Assembly: GCA_013399855.1 (NCBI GenBank)
Contig: VXAY01003846.1
Coordinates: 771,318 to 835,317, forward strand
DNA from: Oxyruncus cristatus
Taxonomy: Eukaryota > Chordata > Aves > Passeriformes > Cotingidae
Length of the DNA: 64,000 bases
Reading direction: 5' to 3'
Below, one piece after another: positions 43,101 through 56,422 of the stretch; positions within the stretch are counted from its first letter, which is position 1; every line of letters starts with the position of its first letter. The notes beneath the pieces were generated by a model, which was given only the letters and a program-made list of their open reading frames with translations, did not search any database and was not told the origin of the DNA. The position numbers were made by a program, and so were the translations under genes.

Positions 43101-44715
43101 ATGGGCTTGTGCAGCTCACTGGACAGTATTTTTGCTAGAGAATTAGTTGATAATATTGTCCACAGGATGACTTTTTCTGCCTGTGGATGTAGAGCTGAGT
43201 ATTATGCCATAGCTCTATTAACCTTCAAGACAGTATAATGTGGTGTCTTAATGCTGGCCCTTTTAATTAGCATGTACACAGACTTAGAGCTGGAAATATG
43301 GAGAATTTAGAAAGAAAGTTTCAAAATACTTTAGCACATCTGAATCACAGTTACTTTGATGTGATGTCTACTAGATATTGCAGATAGATTGTTCCCCATG
43401 GTTTTGGAGTAGTGATGTTGTGGGGTTTTTTTAGTATTTGGTTATTGTGTAACTATGGACAGAAATTGCAGGGATTTTTGTAAACAGGGTCTTGAATGCC
43501 ATATAAGTTTACAAAATTACAGTCCAGGAGTACTTATTCTAATATTATTGTTATTCTAATATTAATAATAATCTATTATTATTATATCATTGGAGATTCC
43601 CATGTCATTAAACAAAATAGCTCTAAAGAATCATGAAGTAATCTTCCTCCAAGTTTCTTAAAGAAGACCCCAAAGCATCAGTTTGGTATTCAAGTCACAT
43701 ATTTAACTTCCATGTCCTTCATCCTGCAAACATTTGAGAATATCTTTGCATGATATTCTGTTAATTACGATCTTCTATGACCAAATTCCCCTGATCAGTA
43801 TCTTTCCAGTTCAAGTTTTGGAGTTCTAAAATAAGATTTTTTTTAAAATAACTGTTTCAGTTTATGCTTATTAACAGAAAATTTGGTTCTCTCCTTATGC
43901 ACCCCCATCCCCAAGTAGGGTATACGCTCCATCTGAATGCATATATTATAAAAGAAGTAATTGTCAGACAGAAGAAATCTCAAGTTTGCAGTAGTTACCT
44001 GACAAACTGTGTAATGTTATTAACCATTCACTAATGACTTTGCAATCCTGTGTAATGTATAAGTAAATTGTAGTTTCATGTTATAAAATAAATTGTTTTA
44101 AATAATTTCAGCTGTGTAGGAAATAATCCTGAAAAATAAATTTGCACTTACTGATCAAAAGACAAGGTGATAAAAGGAAATTTAGCTGCATTGTCCCAGC
44201 AGTGTCAGCAGTTAAAATGTAAAGAGGTAACTATTTAGTAAGCTTTTAGTTACTATTCATCTGTTGTATTCTAACAGCTACAGTAGAGTATGACAGTGTT
44301 TTGTGTAAAGGAAAAGACTGTACTTCTATAAAAAGAAAGAGTAGTTGTAGCAGAAAGTGGCGCTTTTTTATCAAGATTCCTTGATTTGCATGAGGATTCA
44401 AAGACTTGGAAGATAAAATAAAAAAACTCCCCAGGTAGTAAGTATCACTTCTTGCTATTCAAAAGTCCTCGGGTTTTATAATATTTTTACCTGGTGCTAA
44501 AATGATCTCACACATACTTTCCAGAATATAAATTGTTAATTTGACAACCAAAACATCGGGAGAGTATGCTTGTGCAAATGTGTCAAAAAAAGCACTGTGT
44601 ATGTTTGTTGTTAAGTACAAACTGCTGCAAGGTAACATTCCTTGTGAACATTGTCCATGCCCTTTGCCATCACAGCTGTTCAGTGTTGCAGCCTAACATT
44701 CTCTTTTTCCAACAG
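37185..44715 (+). other. Intron E9-E10, 7.5 kb (non-coding)
   Basis: AT-rich intron without a recognised mobile element. Contains a T16 run at 43020-43035, an AT simple tract near 42843-42855 and AT-rich ATT/AAT repeats near 43537-43580. No exon was recognised. Confidence 0.8.
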
Positions 44716-44748
44716 ACGCTTCCCACGTTAGGAGGTTTGCTCCCTGAG
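44716..44748 (+). CDS. DGKB: DGKB internal microexon E10 (33 nt) in the C1-catalytic linker
   Basis: This 33-nt exon is phase 0 at both ends and encodes 11 residues, 322-332: TLPTLGGLLPE. Mammalian DGKB has a matching short segment of the form TLPTSG..VPE between the C1b end and the ERQ segment. The splice sites are CCAACAG and GTGCGT, and a long pyrimidine run lies just upstream (CTCTTTTTCC). The middle residues differ from those I recall for mammals, so the segment evolves faster than the domains. Skipping would leave the frame intact. It is the least certain of the exons because of its size, but position, phase and residues all agree. Confidence 0.88.
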
Positions 44749-47700
44749 GTGCGTAACGGGAGGCATCCATGAACGCACGAGTACTAACAGATCATGATAT
44801 TGTACATTCTTTTTGCTATGAAGTGCATTTTGGGGCTGAACTGAAAATCTAGATATTATATTCTGTGTTATGATTTGAAAGGGGGTGTCTTATTTATCAA
44901 TTATTTTCTTATTTGGGTAAACATGGGATGTACGCAATTGAGTAGTTCTTATCTGACAGTGATCTCTCCGGAGCAATCCTGAATGGTAAAAGCTCCAGTT
45001 AGTAGATATTGACTGCAGAGTGGAAATTCAAGGGGAGAAAATAAGGCATGAGAGGTGCAAAAACGGGTGGGAAAAATTTTTGTGGTGGTAAGTACAGTTT
45101 TGAAAGGTATGTGCTCTGACACATATCCAAAGAACAGAAAAGCTTGATTCTTTTGAGCCATCAAAATGTACAGTAGCTCTAAACTGCCGTATTCAGTATC
45201 TCTATCAACCTCATGCATGTCCACTAAACAAAACGGTTCACAGATACAATGATCATTTTGTCTGCTTTCTTTAGCAAGATATTAAATATAACACAACTGT
45301 TATAGAAACATTTCTTACCTTGAAAGATAAATTCTTGCATTTTGTAAAACCATTTTATCAATGCGCGTCAAACTTTTCTTAAATCTGTTAGAATTTGTAA
45401 GCTGTTATCTATAGATGATTTTGTTAAGTTGTTCTTTTCTCATTTAAAAAATACATTGTTTAGTTCCTGACACTCTCTGATAGCTTAGTAATGTTACAGT
45501 AATATTATAGTTCCCAAAAGTAAAATATTTCATATATAAAACAAAGGGTTTGTGCAAGAATATTTAAAATAGATTTTTTTAATGAAGTGGTAAATCTTTT
45601 TGTGTTCCATTAATAGATTTATTCATTAGAATTATGATACACATCATTATATTATGTCATACAAGCTGTAAGTCAGATCCTCACTAGTGTGATATATATA
45701 GAAAAGTTATAGGATATATAACTCTAGGAAAGATAGAATCTCCTATCAGCTTCTTCAAAAAATTTTCAGAGAGCACTGTTGGTAGAGATGGTGACATTTA
45801 TTGATGACACATAAGATGGGTGATGCAAAATACTTTATTTGTACTTCAAAAATCATCAGTGAAGAAAGCAGAGGTTCAATGATAATGTCAGGTATCCATC
45901 TGTAATTATTTTATTAACAGTCCAGACAATTCCATATCATCGAGATACTTTTTCCTTCGAATTGTATAAGGTACATGGTCTAATCTTGTGTTGTCTTTGT
46001 GAGTCAAGCTATAATTTTGCTTATTGGACAGGAAATATAAATTGAAGAAGGAATGTTGCTTCTATTAATAATGCAGCAGTCATAGGGCCAAGCCAGCTGA
46101 GGGTATTTGCTGCTATTTGTATCATGCTGGAACAAAACCCCCAATATCAAAAACTTTGCTTTAGGTAATTGTTACCTCATTTTGCATTTGAGTGATTAAA
46201 AACAGCAGGTTTGGGCACTGTTCTCAGCAGTGTATAAATACTTTTCCTATAAATAATAGCATGATATATGCAAGAAGAGTTTTAGTGCTACACTATATAA
46301 ATAAGCCTCTTTTGAACAATTTTTTTTTAACCTCCCTAAATGCATAAACTCAATGTGCTCTATATATTCCTTTCTGTTACCTTTTCTTTTGAATTATCAC
46401 AAATATATTCTTTACCTTGAAATTTTCCTAAATTTTTTAGAATTTGCTCTCCATCTCTGATCTTTTTTAGAAATCAGCATTTTTTACCAGCGGTTTCTCT
46501 GCTTTACTGACATCTGATTTGATTTTTGAAGATGTTGCATTATTCATGAGCCAGATTTGTCCACAATGTAAAATCCTATTTAACATGGTATGCTTACTTT
46601 TTATAAGGTAGTGACTTTTAAGGGTAGTTATTCAAAAGTTGTTTAAAACCCCAAAGAAGCTTCTTAAATGTGAAATGAGGTGTAAAGATTCCTTCATACT
46701 GAAGTATCTTATTTGCTGTCCTTGCCATTAACCAATACCATTGTGCAGTAATGATTTGTTAGTTCAAAAATGTTACTCTGGTTGGGTGTTTCATCGTAGT
46801 TCTACTTTCTAAATAATCATCAATAAGTGCAGAGTTGGTGATTTCTTAGGCAGTGATATGTACAGAATTTGTCTGTGTTTTAGACGTTAGGGCTGAGGTG
46901 AACAGCTCTCATTGCTTCTACCATTTTCTCTTTACAGCAGTGAATGATATTGTAGTCTAGACTCTTGGATCTCATCTTGAACTGATCAAGTTACTCAAAG
47001 CATCCTAGAGCTGAGTTAACTAGCCTCCTAGTCAGCTCATTGCATACAGGAATTTGTGTAGAGATCCCCTACTTATGTTCTTTCCTGTGGCATAGGTTTG
47101 TCAGTCCTTTTATACAAAATGTGATCAGATTGCCACAGCACCTGGCTACCTAAAGCAGCCTGGGATGACCTGGACCATTATTTGCATCAGGACTAGACTG
47201 TGTCAATCTCCAAACTTAAAGGAACTAAATGTAGTATAAAAACGGTCATGGTTCACATCTGTGTTAAGCTGAGAGTTATTCCCTTCCTGCCCAAGAATCT
47301 GCATCAATGTTTTTCATCAGTAGAAACTGCTCCAGAGTTTCATGGATTAATTGCTAGTGCAATCCCTAAGGCATTATCAGAGGTAGCACAGAGGTGGGTT
47401 TGGCCTGGTATGGAACAATGAACTGCTTACTGAATACAGGTGCAGGGGGTGCAAGAGAGTTTTATGCTACTTTCTAGTGCAGCAGTTTTGTGCCAGCCCA
47501 TTCCCCTGAGTACTTTAAAGCCTCTTCGCATTTGGGAAGTGAGGGAAGTGGTGGGGTGCAGTTGGGACTGGGGACATCAATTCTATTTTATAAACATCTG
47601 CTGTCTTAATTTATGATGCATTTTTTGGGCAACCTGAAAGGACATGCCGGGTACAGTTTATAAATAGAATGAGATACAAAGAACAAGGATTTTTTTTTTT

Positions 47701-48362
47701 TCTATTTAGAGTTTTCTGAAATGGCATGATAACAGTTGAAAATATGATTACAGCAACATGCTTCTGAGCTTTCCTCTTTCAAATAACCTCTCATTCTGCT
47801 GTGTATCAGCAACAAAAGTTGCCAACAGCTTAGAATCTGATGTAGATTGTTTTCCTTCTGATACAAAATATATGTTTTATAAATAGCCACTCAGCCAATT
47901 GATTATGGTACATTTAGACCAGGTGTATTTTGCCAAAGTGGAAAAGTACTTTGAAGCATCCAACCTCTGCTAGCAGTTAGGATGAAATTTTGATAAATTA
48001 CTGATCTCTTATCAGTTAAATTGTATGCTTTGCTTTCAAGTTTCAGAATGCCACCCTGGTAAAGTAAGATTATCTTTTCACATCATTGCATTAGTTTGTA
48101 TTGTGACTACACACTTTTCATCCATCTATTGCCTAGTCATTATGAAATGTCCAGGCACATAGATAGATACTATGTGAAGTGGCCAAACATTGTGTAGTAA
48201 TTTGACTGAGATCTCATTTTCATTAAAGCAGAATCTGACATTACTCACTAGAAAAAAAGCAACTGTGTGGAGGTACAGCCTCATTTACAGTTGCATAAAA
48301 TACAGTTTATATATAATGTATATATGTGTTCAGTTTTCTCCTTTTTTCTTCTTTTTTTCAAG
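44749..48362 (+). other. Intron E10-E11, 3.6 kb (non-coding)
   Basis: AT-rich intron; a T11 run lies near 47691-47701. No mobile element, RNA gene or other exon was recognised. The acceptor has a long pyrimidine tract ending CAAG. Confidence 0.8.
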
Positions 48363-48479
48363 GAAAGACAGGCAACAGTGAAAAAAGAAAAGAGTTGCCC
48401 CCAGCAAATGAACAAACTGGGAGAACGGAACAAAATGCAAAGAGCCAATTCCGTCACTGTAGATGGACAAGGTCTCCAG
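48363..48479 (+). CDS. DGKB: DGKB internal exon E11: basic/polar linker before the catalytic domain
   Basis: This 117-nt exon is phase 0 at both ends and encodes residues 333-371, [20 protein letters not shown] through the conserved end [13 protein letters not shown]. It is a charged, probably flexible linker; the start (ERQxTVKKEKS) and the end ([16 protein letters not shown]) match mammalian DGKB closely and the middle is variable. The RANS segment is a plausible basophilic kinase target by composition only. The acceptor is TTTTTTTCAAG. The donor CAG|GTGTGA is weak at positions +3 to +6, compatible with regulated inclusion. Confidence 0.95.
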
Positions 48480-51400
48480 GTGTGATTATTGTTATTTTAA
48501 TTTTAAGCAGATCCTTATAGGTATGAAGACAATGTTAGACTGAGAAATCTTTAAAGTGAAATATATTCACTCTTCTAATATTTCACTTTTACATATTATA
48601 AAAAGGCATTAGGTAAATTCTTCCATTGGTTTAGGAATCCTGTGGTGCAAATCTGCTTCTCTTGTCACTGTTAGGATTTCCTAAGAAGTTAAGGGAGAGG
48701 GAAGACTAACTCTAAACCACTTCTACTGTGGGATGAAGCTGAACTAGTTTGTTTTGGTGTCTGTCATACAGTGTTGTGTAAATTTACTTTATGAATCTAC
48801 GTCTTGATAACTGTTCACTTTTTTCATTTGGACCTGTTAATTAATAGATAGAGTAAACTTCAAGGGTATAATTTGTGTAGGTATTTCTAAGTAGTGTATT
48901 TGGCATATTGGCATTAACAGTGGAGAGAAGCAATGTGTTTTCATTACTAGCAATATCTATAATAAAAATGGAAGGTTTTCTGCTTGAAAGAAAAACTTGT
49001 GTGTGTGATGAGCTATTTTAGGGTAGTGACTTAGAGGCATGCCAGATGTTCTACCTGAGTATTAATTGACAGAAAGTTCTAATAAGGCACAGTGTGACTA
49101 ATAACTTGGTGCTAAAGAAAACGCATGGAGTTTTCTAATTTTTGGGTGATATACCTGTAATTCCATTGAACCAAACTGTTCTGGACAGAGAAACATCTTT
49201 ACTTATGTTCATAGTTTATTTTCAGCTATTTTTCAAGTCTCTGTTTTCTGCTCATGCTATACAGTGCCTGGAATATAGTACTTGGTCTGTTCAAAACAGC
49301 AACTCCTAGCATGACTGACTCTTGCACACACAACCTTAAATTATTAAATGTTCTCCTTTAAGGTAATTAGGTCACAAGATTTTCTATAAGTTTGTTAGTG
49401 TGATCCAAAACTTATGTTCTATCTTCTCTCTCCATGATGAATCGAAAACCTAGGATTCATCGTTGCTTTTATTTATTATGCTTGAAATGGAGAAAAAGAG
49501 AGTGCAGACTAAGAGGGTAGAATTGTTATTGAATGGATTTGAGGTGGTTTTTGAAGTGCTTGGTATTGGTTTTTTTAATGAGACATTTGAAATGTAGTAC
49601 ATGATACAGTACTGGTAATCATGGTGATAACATTAGAAATCATTCTGTGAATAATCAGTCATGGCCCTAATTTGCTGATTTTACCATGGTCTTTGTTTTT
49701 TTCTGTTTTCTAGAAATTTAGAAACCAAATTTCTAAATTGGTTTTGAGTAACAGGATTTCATCTTAGCATCAAATTCTAAATTTTTGATTGGTAATAATA
49801 TTAAAATCTAATTATTGTGAGGGCTGATTGGATCTTGAAGGATACCATAGTGAAAGGATGGATCAATGAGAATGTTAGGGGTTTTTTCACTCACAGATTG
49901 TATAATTTTGCCACTATTTTCACAGAGATGTAAGATGCTATAAATATCACTGGTAATTAATGTTAGCATTTTTCCTAAAGATGGTCTGGAGAAAAAAAAA
50001 AATTATCTGATCAAAGTTGGCATACTACTCTAATACTCTGATTCTGCTGGTGTGGTCTCATTTTAATGATTTTCAGTAAGCAAGGATATTTTTCATAAAA
50101 CTTAATCTGTGTGTTAATTGCATTTGTTTATGATTTAAGTTCCCAAGGTAACATAGATTTTCGTACTACTCCTGTTAGACCTCTGTTTTCAGTATGGGAG
50201 AAACTATGTATAAATGGTCCAGTGCTTATTTCTTTTTTCTTTTTAATTTTTACTCTAAGTCACTTTTCCTATAACTTCATGGAGATTGCCTTTAAGTCAT
50301 GCTAGACTAAGGCTTGACAATGTTCACCAATTTAGTCTAAATCTTCAGTTGCATTTTTATTATATAAAAATACTATATGTTATCTGGAAAAGTAATTTGG
50401 AAAAGCTGTAAAAAATTAGTTAAAATTTACTTTGGAACTGAGTGGAATATGGACCATTTATTAGTTTTTGGGGTTTTTTTGATGATTCAGAACCTTCTGC
50501 TTGTAATAATATGGTTGAGTCTTGAAATAAAAGATTTAAAATAGAAATAAGTCCATCATTCAGCTTTTGTTGAGAAAAGTATCAAGACCAAACCTTCCTT
50601 CCATCAGACAGCAGTGAGCAGATAACTTAGTGGCAATGGAGGTCTGCATGACTAAATGACAATTAATCATAGTTAAGCACATTCATCTTGCTTCTTTCTA
50701 GCTAACCAGCATAATGATCAGGATTATTATTTCTAATTAGAGGAAGTAATAGATCATGTATAACCTTAGGATGAGTCTCATTAATTAACCTGCGTCCTAA
50801 GGGATTTCAGTAGGTATTCCATCTCTGTCACAATGAGCACCATTGGTTTACACTTAGTTCACGGGAACAAACATCATGGGAATTGGCTAGATAACTAAAA
50901 TTGATTAAAAGAGTAGATAAAAATTAAATATATGACAAACTTCACTGTATCCTGCAATTTGATGTATGTTTCAACATGAAGCACTTTACTGTGCTAGAAG
51001 GTGATACTGAGTTGGTTTTATGCTAAGTTTAATTCCACTGGCTTTGTGGAGTTTTCCATTATTTTTTGTGTGTATTGGAACAGCTTTGATTCTACTGTTT
51101 GTGAAATCGCGAGTGGAGTTGACTCACTAGTGCTTAACAATTCCTACTAAAAGAAAAGTGCTTTTAGATGCCTGTAGGATTATATGCCTATGTCTATAGG
51201 ATGCCTGTAAGGCTTCTTAGCTATAAGGTTTCTCAGGTTCTGCCTTAAATTGTATTTTATGAAATCTTCAGCTGAAGAGATTTCAGGTGTTATGAATAAG
51301 GATTTGGAGCAAGGCCTTTCAAAGTATCATTTTGAAACAGAGATATTCTAAGCTTCATCCCTGAAGTTGTTAGTGCTTGACTTTGAAGGTTTTGACTCCT

Positions 51401-52349
51401 AATGTACTTTCAAACATTCTGGAATTGATTTGTGTTTAAAACTGATATTTTTTAATATGAACAGTCTAGTTGCATGGTTTAAAAACAGGTATTAGAGAGA
51501 GATGTAAGTTTTTTATGTTCAAGTCTATGTAGTAAAGGCAATGAACACACACATATCAGAGTATCTGAAAATACAGACACTGTTGCTTAGAAGGAAGCTG
51601 TTAGTTTGTAAAGCTAAACATTAATATGAGTCTGTAAAACTTTCCCTGCACAAAAGAATTAAAAAACAATTGTTAGAAATAATTGTCTCCCTCAGTATAT
51701 TCTCCTCGACATTCTTTTCTTCAGGCTTGCCCTTCTTCCACATAGTTTCTCCTGTGTTTTTTTTTATGTTTACCAGCTTTCTCAGGTGTTTAGAGGAACT
51801 CTTTATTGTTATGGTTGCCACATTTTGGGAAGTGTGTGATTTCATATCTTATCAAATATTGCAGGTTTTAAAATTTAAAAAAAAAAAAAAAAAAAACAAA
51901 ACCAAACAATTATTCTGTCAAGAATAATTTAAAATTCCATATAGGTATGTTTGACCTTCATAGTAGAGTGTAATTTCTTACTCCAAAATACAATTTCTTC
52001 ATAGCTTTTTTCTGTAGGAAGTTAGTCAGAATAAGTCATGCCTGTCTTACATCCATCAGTAGAGAAGAAGACTTTAAATGAAACATATATATATGTATCA
52101 ATATTACAGTGAAATTACAGGTTTAAATGGTACCACAGCTGTAAAACAGATAGCATTAAAAGAGAAGTCACTTACAATTTCTGGCAAATTAATGAAGTGA
52201 GGATTATTGCAACTTACAGTATTGCTTCCAACTGGATTACATAGCATAACATAGAGTTTGCATTAAGCTTTTTGTTTTCTGTCTACTATAGGAAAAAATG
52301 AATGCAACACACAGCATTAATGAGTGGCTGTGTTATTCCCTTCTTTTAG
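48480..52349 (+). other. Intron E11-E12, 3.9 kb (non-coding)
   Basis: AT-rich intron. It holds an inverted repeat TAGAAATTT / AAATTTCTA at 49711-49735 and an A20 run at 51877-51896. No mobile element was recognised. Confidence 0.8.
51877..51896. repeat. A20 homopolymer
   Basis: Twenty consecutive A, followed by a short A/C-rich stretch. No retroposed sequence was recognised in front of it. Confidence 0.85.
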
Positions 52350-52423
52350 ATCACTCCAGTTCCAGGCACTCATCCACTTTTAGTTTTTGTCAATCCTAAA
52401 AGTGGTGGGAAACAAGGAGAAAG
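52350..52423 (+). CDS. DGKB: DGKB internal exon E12: start of the DAGK catalytic domain
   Basis: This 74-nt exon starts in phase 0, encodes residues 372-395 and leaves two bases of codon 396. It encodes ITPVPGTHPLLVFVNPKSGG then KQGE(R). LLVFVNPKSGGKQG is the first strand and loop of the DAGKc fold, conserved across diacylglycerol and sphingosine kinases; the Asn-Pro-Lys-Ser-Gly-Gly loop lies near the nucleotide site. The first residue is Ile where I recall Val in mammals, a conservative change. Acceptor is TTCTTTTAG, donor GTAAGG. Confidence 0.96.
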
Positions 52424-54227
52424 GTAAGGCTTTTTTTTGTTTTTCCCCCCTCTCTCTTTATTTTGATCTCTGTGAGAGAATTTTAGAAGTTTGTACATGA
52501 GAAAAAAATCCAACTTTTGATACCATTATGCCTCACATTTGAACATCCTGTATCGCTGTAGTTATAAATTCTGCAGTTACAAACTAGAATTAGGTCTATA
52601 GAACATTTTTGTTTCAAATTGACAAAATTAGCTATATTCAGTGCATGGGTTTGTGGGATTTGCGTGAAGATGTGAGTTGTTATATTTTGCATTAAAACTT
52701 TGAGTTGCTAACAGTTTTCTTTTATATATATTAATGATTTTACAGACAGGCCAGTAATTTAAATTAGAAAAGATATTCCATTTTCTAATGTATGACTTGC
52801 TTTTAAACACTTACTAGTAGAGGCTCTCATGCTTCTCCATAAGATTTCCTACAAAGAAATCTTTTGATTTTCTTGGAGGGTAAGCATTCTAACAATCCAG
52901 TTAAAGTATTAAAGTCCAATCACACAAACTTAAGAGACATAATGACTTTACATATACCAGTAATTACTTTCATTTAAATTCAAAATGTCTAAGTTTATTA
53001 GTTTAAGTGTTACTGTATTGGAGGCATGATAAAGTAAGGAGCATTCTCCTCCTACTCAGGGAGGAATGCTGAATTAGTTACCCCCCAATTTTTCCGAGTG
53101 TGTTTCAGAATCACAAATGCTAAAAATGTGGCCATTTTTGATAATCACATAAATCCCTACATTTTTATAGCCTAGCTTACCATGTTGGTGCTGTAACTTT
53201 CAAGTCTTGAAAAAGACTATGGCTAAAGATGACACTTGTGGATACCAGGTGGTATGGGTAACCCAAAGCAAAATAGGAGGGATCCAGTGGGATTCTAAAG
53301 CTTGGAACCAAGAAAGTAAACTACAAGCAGGTCAGCTTTCCCTGGCTTGTCTCCACTGCCTCCATAAGAGGCCCTAAAAGTAAACTGTCAAAAGTGACAA
53401 AATCCTACAGAGTAGATGTTAGGGTAATTCTCAGAGCTGAAGAGCATTTAAACAAAACGGTATTTGAAGGCTTCTGAGAGAAAAGGTTATCATTTGGGAG
53501 CTGACTATGTAATCCCTGGAGTGGTATACCTAGATCTCAACTAGGAGTGTCAGAGGCAGTTACTGATCTAAAAGATTCATGACTTTGCAATCAGAACAAA
53601 ACAGTTCGAGCCATCCTGAGCAGTCGTGTTTTAGACACAGTAGTGGTGTGAGGTAGCCCTGGTCTGCTGTGTAGTCAGGGATGTTGTGGAAGGTAATCTG
53701 CACTAGCACTCAGCTTGACTCCTTTATAGTGCTGACATGAACTAAGAAGATCAGAGATCCAGTCTGCAATTATGTAGGTGAGAGGCAGGTTAGAGAGCTG
53801 CATTTACATAGTTAGTTATAGCCTAGAAACAATTCAATCAAATGCTGTTTCACAGCTTTCAGTTCCCAGCTCATAATTGGTCTCAAGTGTTACTATCTGA
53901 ATGGGCTTAGTGCACGAGGGATGTCATTTAATGTTAGATATTCTCCAGGGTAAAAGCAAGTTTAAAACCTAATCTCCATCCCAGGCTCGTATTCCCATTC
54001 ATGTATTACAGTCTAACACTTCACAGGTTATGTCAATGAAACTGGTACCGAGGCCAAACAGGTCACAGGAATGATTTGAATTTTAAAGATGAATGCCCTG
54101 TACACACTTCATTTACTAACACCATTATCTACAAGTGTCATTACACAATGAAGTGTATAGCATGAAGGCAGGCACCAGAAGCTGAGTATAGTAAAGTATA
54201 AGAACCTCTTAAAGTGGCTTTGATACC

Positions 54228-54231
<4 letters not shown>

Positions 54232-54264
<33 letters not shown>
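54232..54264. repeat. (CA)n microsatellite, about 16 units
   Basis: Uninterrupted alternating A and C for 33 bp. Likely length-polymorphic. Confidence 0.95.
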
Positions 54265-54265
<1 letters not shown>

Positions 54266-56019
54266 TAAATTGCATGCTAATGTGTTGAGGTCACGCTCAA
54301 TATTTGTGTGTTAAGAGAAGCACATCTACAGGTCAACTGCATAGTCATGTAAACATATCTCAGGTCATTCACCAGCAGGAGATAATGTCTCGTGGTTAAA
54401 TCTACAGCCAGATTCAAAAACGTTAAAGTCCACTTATAGATTATTTGGTAAGAAGGGGGTTCCCCTCTGCCTGTTAGGTGTTAATGTTTCGTATCAATAC
54501 AAGTAACAAAATTATAAAATAAAGATGTTAGGAGTGCATGTTAGTTTGAATATTTAATCTACGGGATGAAAACATTTTCAGGAATGATAATATTTAACTT
54601 TTTTACTTTTCTCTCCTTTACAGTCAGTAACCAGAAAGGGAGGAATCCCATATTTTTCCTACCTTCCAATTTTGTACCAGTTATATGTTGTGGAAAGTAA
54701 AATCACAGGATATTTGAAGACATAAATTACTTTGCAAAATGCACAGTTATGGAGATACCAGTCAGGCTTTTTGATTATAGCAATTTTGTAATTTGGTCAG
54801 GTATTGAGAGGCTAGGAGTAGAGGATAAGCTGCAACAAAAGTAAGATTTCCACAGCAGTGAAAGCAAAAAAAATGAAACAAACCCAGCCCACAACCTTCT
54901 AATTTTTGTAGATGAGAATTTCATTATCTTGACTCATTCAGATTAAGACAATCTTTTAATGAAAGCTATTCCTCTGTCTTTACTTACTATTTTCTGTATT
55001 TGAGAGGTCATGATGAATGAAGTTATGATTTCTAATTGACTTTCATTGAACACGGAAAGGTTATTGCAGACTGTCAAGACTCCAGTGTTCCCACAGTTCC
55101 CTGTATGAGATTTTGTGCCTTGCCATATGGTAACCCAGCCCATTTCATTGCCCTTAGACTTGGAGAGAGTGTATGCATCCACGTGATAACCAGTTGAGTA
55201 AATGCACTCCCTCAGTAATACTCTGTCATTTCCTTTTGTATTTTGTAATTTTTTTTTTTCAAATCTCTCAAATGCAAAGGAAAAGAACTAAGGATCACTT
55301 TGAGGTAAAGAAAGTTAGGTACTTTAGTTTTAGGTTTTGAATGTTGGAACAGTTATGGTGGGAAACAAGTGGATATGTGGAAAAAGTGCATTCAGAACAC
55401 AAAAAATCCGTTCTGGACAACCATAACTAATTACATTATCAATACATTTTAAAAATTTGATTCTGTTAGAAAGTGAGAGTTTTGCAGAATGTGTAGTGAT
55501 AAAAATAGCATGTTATTCCTGAATAGGTTTTCTGTTTTAAAGACCAATGCTAAGACTTTCAGACATATTTGCAAAATAAATAACTATAACAATAACCCAA
55601 TTATACTTTCTTCTTGACTGAGAGGTTATTTATTGCCCATCGTGTGAAACAAACATTTATTTACAGTGATTCGGACTTAAACTATTTTGTTCAACAGACA
55701 ATACATATGTTTATAATATAACAAAAATATAAGTCAATGTTTATTAAGACGGAAGTAGAAAAATAGAATTGAAGTTGATGAGTTCAAGCCTTTCACTTAT
55801 CAGAAATAGATTTTAACTGAGCATGAGATTGGACAGGAGTTCATCGAACACAGTCAAGTGTGTTCCTCAGGCTATATCAAACTGTAACATGTTTTCAGTG
55901 ATTGTGCATGGAAAAAGTTGCAGGACATGCATTTCATCCTATCAATGCAGGATGTCTGCATTTACGATCTGACTGATCAAGGCAACAGTTTTCAATAATC
56001 TGTGAATACATATTTAGTA

Positions 56020-56025
56020 TATCAG
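56020..56025. repeat. Target-site duplication, left copy (TATCAG)
   Basis: Six bases identical to those immediately right of the LTR (56417-56422). Confidence 0.8.
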
Positions 56026-56416
56026 TGCCAGGTTATGGGCAAGGGATAAATCCGAGACCAGTGGGTTCTTGCTCCCTAAGTTGCAGTTTGCCACGGCTAT
56101 GCCCCAAAGGAATGAGACACAGACGCAGTACGCACTTCGAGGGTCAAAACTGATCTGGCTTTATTACAAACATGGTGGGTTTATATATGGGGCAGGAAAG
56201 GAAAGGTTCTGGAAAGGGGATACCTGGATTGGTGATTGGTAGGGTAACATGATTGACAGGGAAAGGGGATATGGACGAGGGCGTTACCCACAGTTAGGTA
56301 AGCCCTTGTTACAATGCAGTTAGTCTTTCAGGAGGGAGACTCAGGCATTTATGTCTGTAATGATTTCTTCTTTCCACGCTCTGAAGTCCTTTTCAGTCCT
56401 CAGCCTATCTCCAACA
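56026..56416 (-). mobile_element. Solo LTR of an endogenous retrovirus (ERVK-like), antisense
   Basis: This 391-bp element reads TGTTGGAG at its start and CCTGGCA at its end on the minus strand, so it has the usual TG...CA termini. A 6-bp duplication, TATCAG, flanks it exactly; 6 bp is typical of class II (ERVK/alpha/beta-like) insertions. Inside, on the minus strand, are a TATA-like box (ATATATAA, 56188-56181) and, about 16 nt further on, a polyadenylation signal AATAAA (56165-56160), in the order expected for U3-R-U5. No internal retroviral sequence is attached, so it arose by LTR-LTR recombination. It lies opposite to DGKB transcription. Confidence 0.85.
56160..56165 (-). promoter_or_regulatory. 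LTR polyadenylation signal AATAAA
   Basis: AATAAA on the minus strand within the solo LTR, just downstream of the TATA-like box at 56188-56181. Confidence 0.6.
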
Positions 56417-56422
56417 TATCAG
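56417..56422. repeat. Target-site duplication, right copy (TATCAG)
   Basis: Matches the left copy at 56020-56025 exactly. Confidence 0.8.

Noticed and set aside
51877..51910. A20 tail as a sign of a processed pseudogene or SINE
   Set aside because: No retroposed sequence or target duplication was recognised before it; looks like a simple homopolymer.
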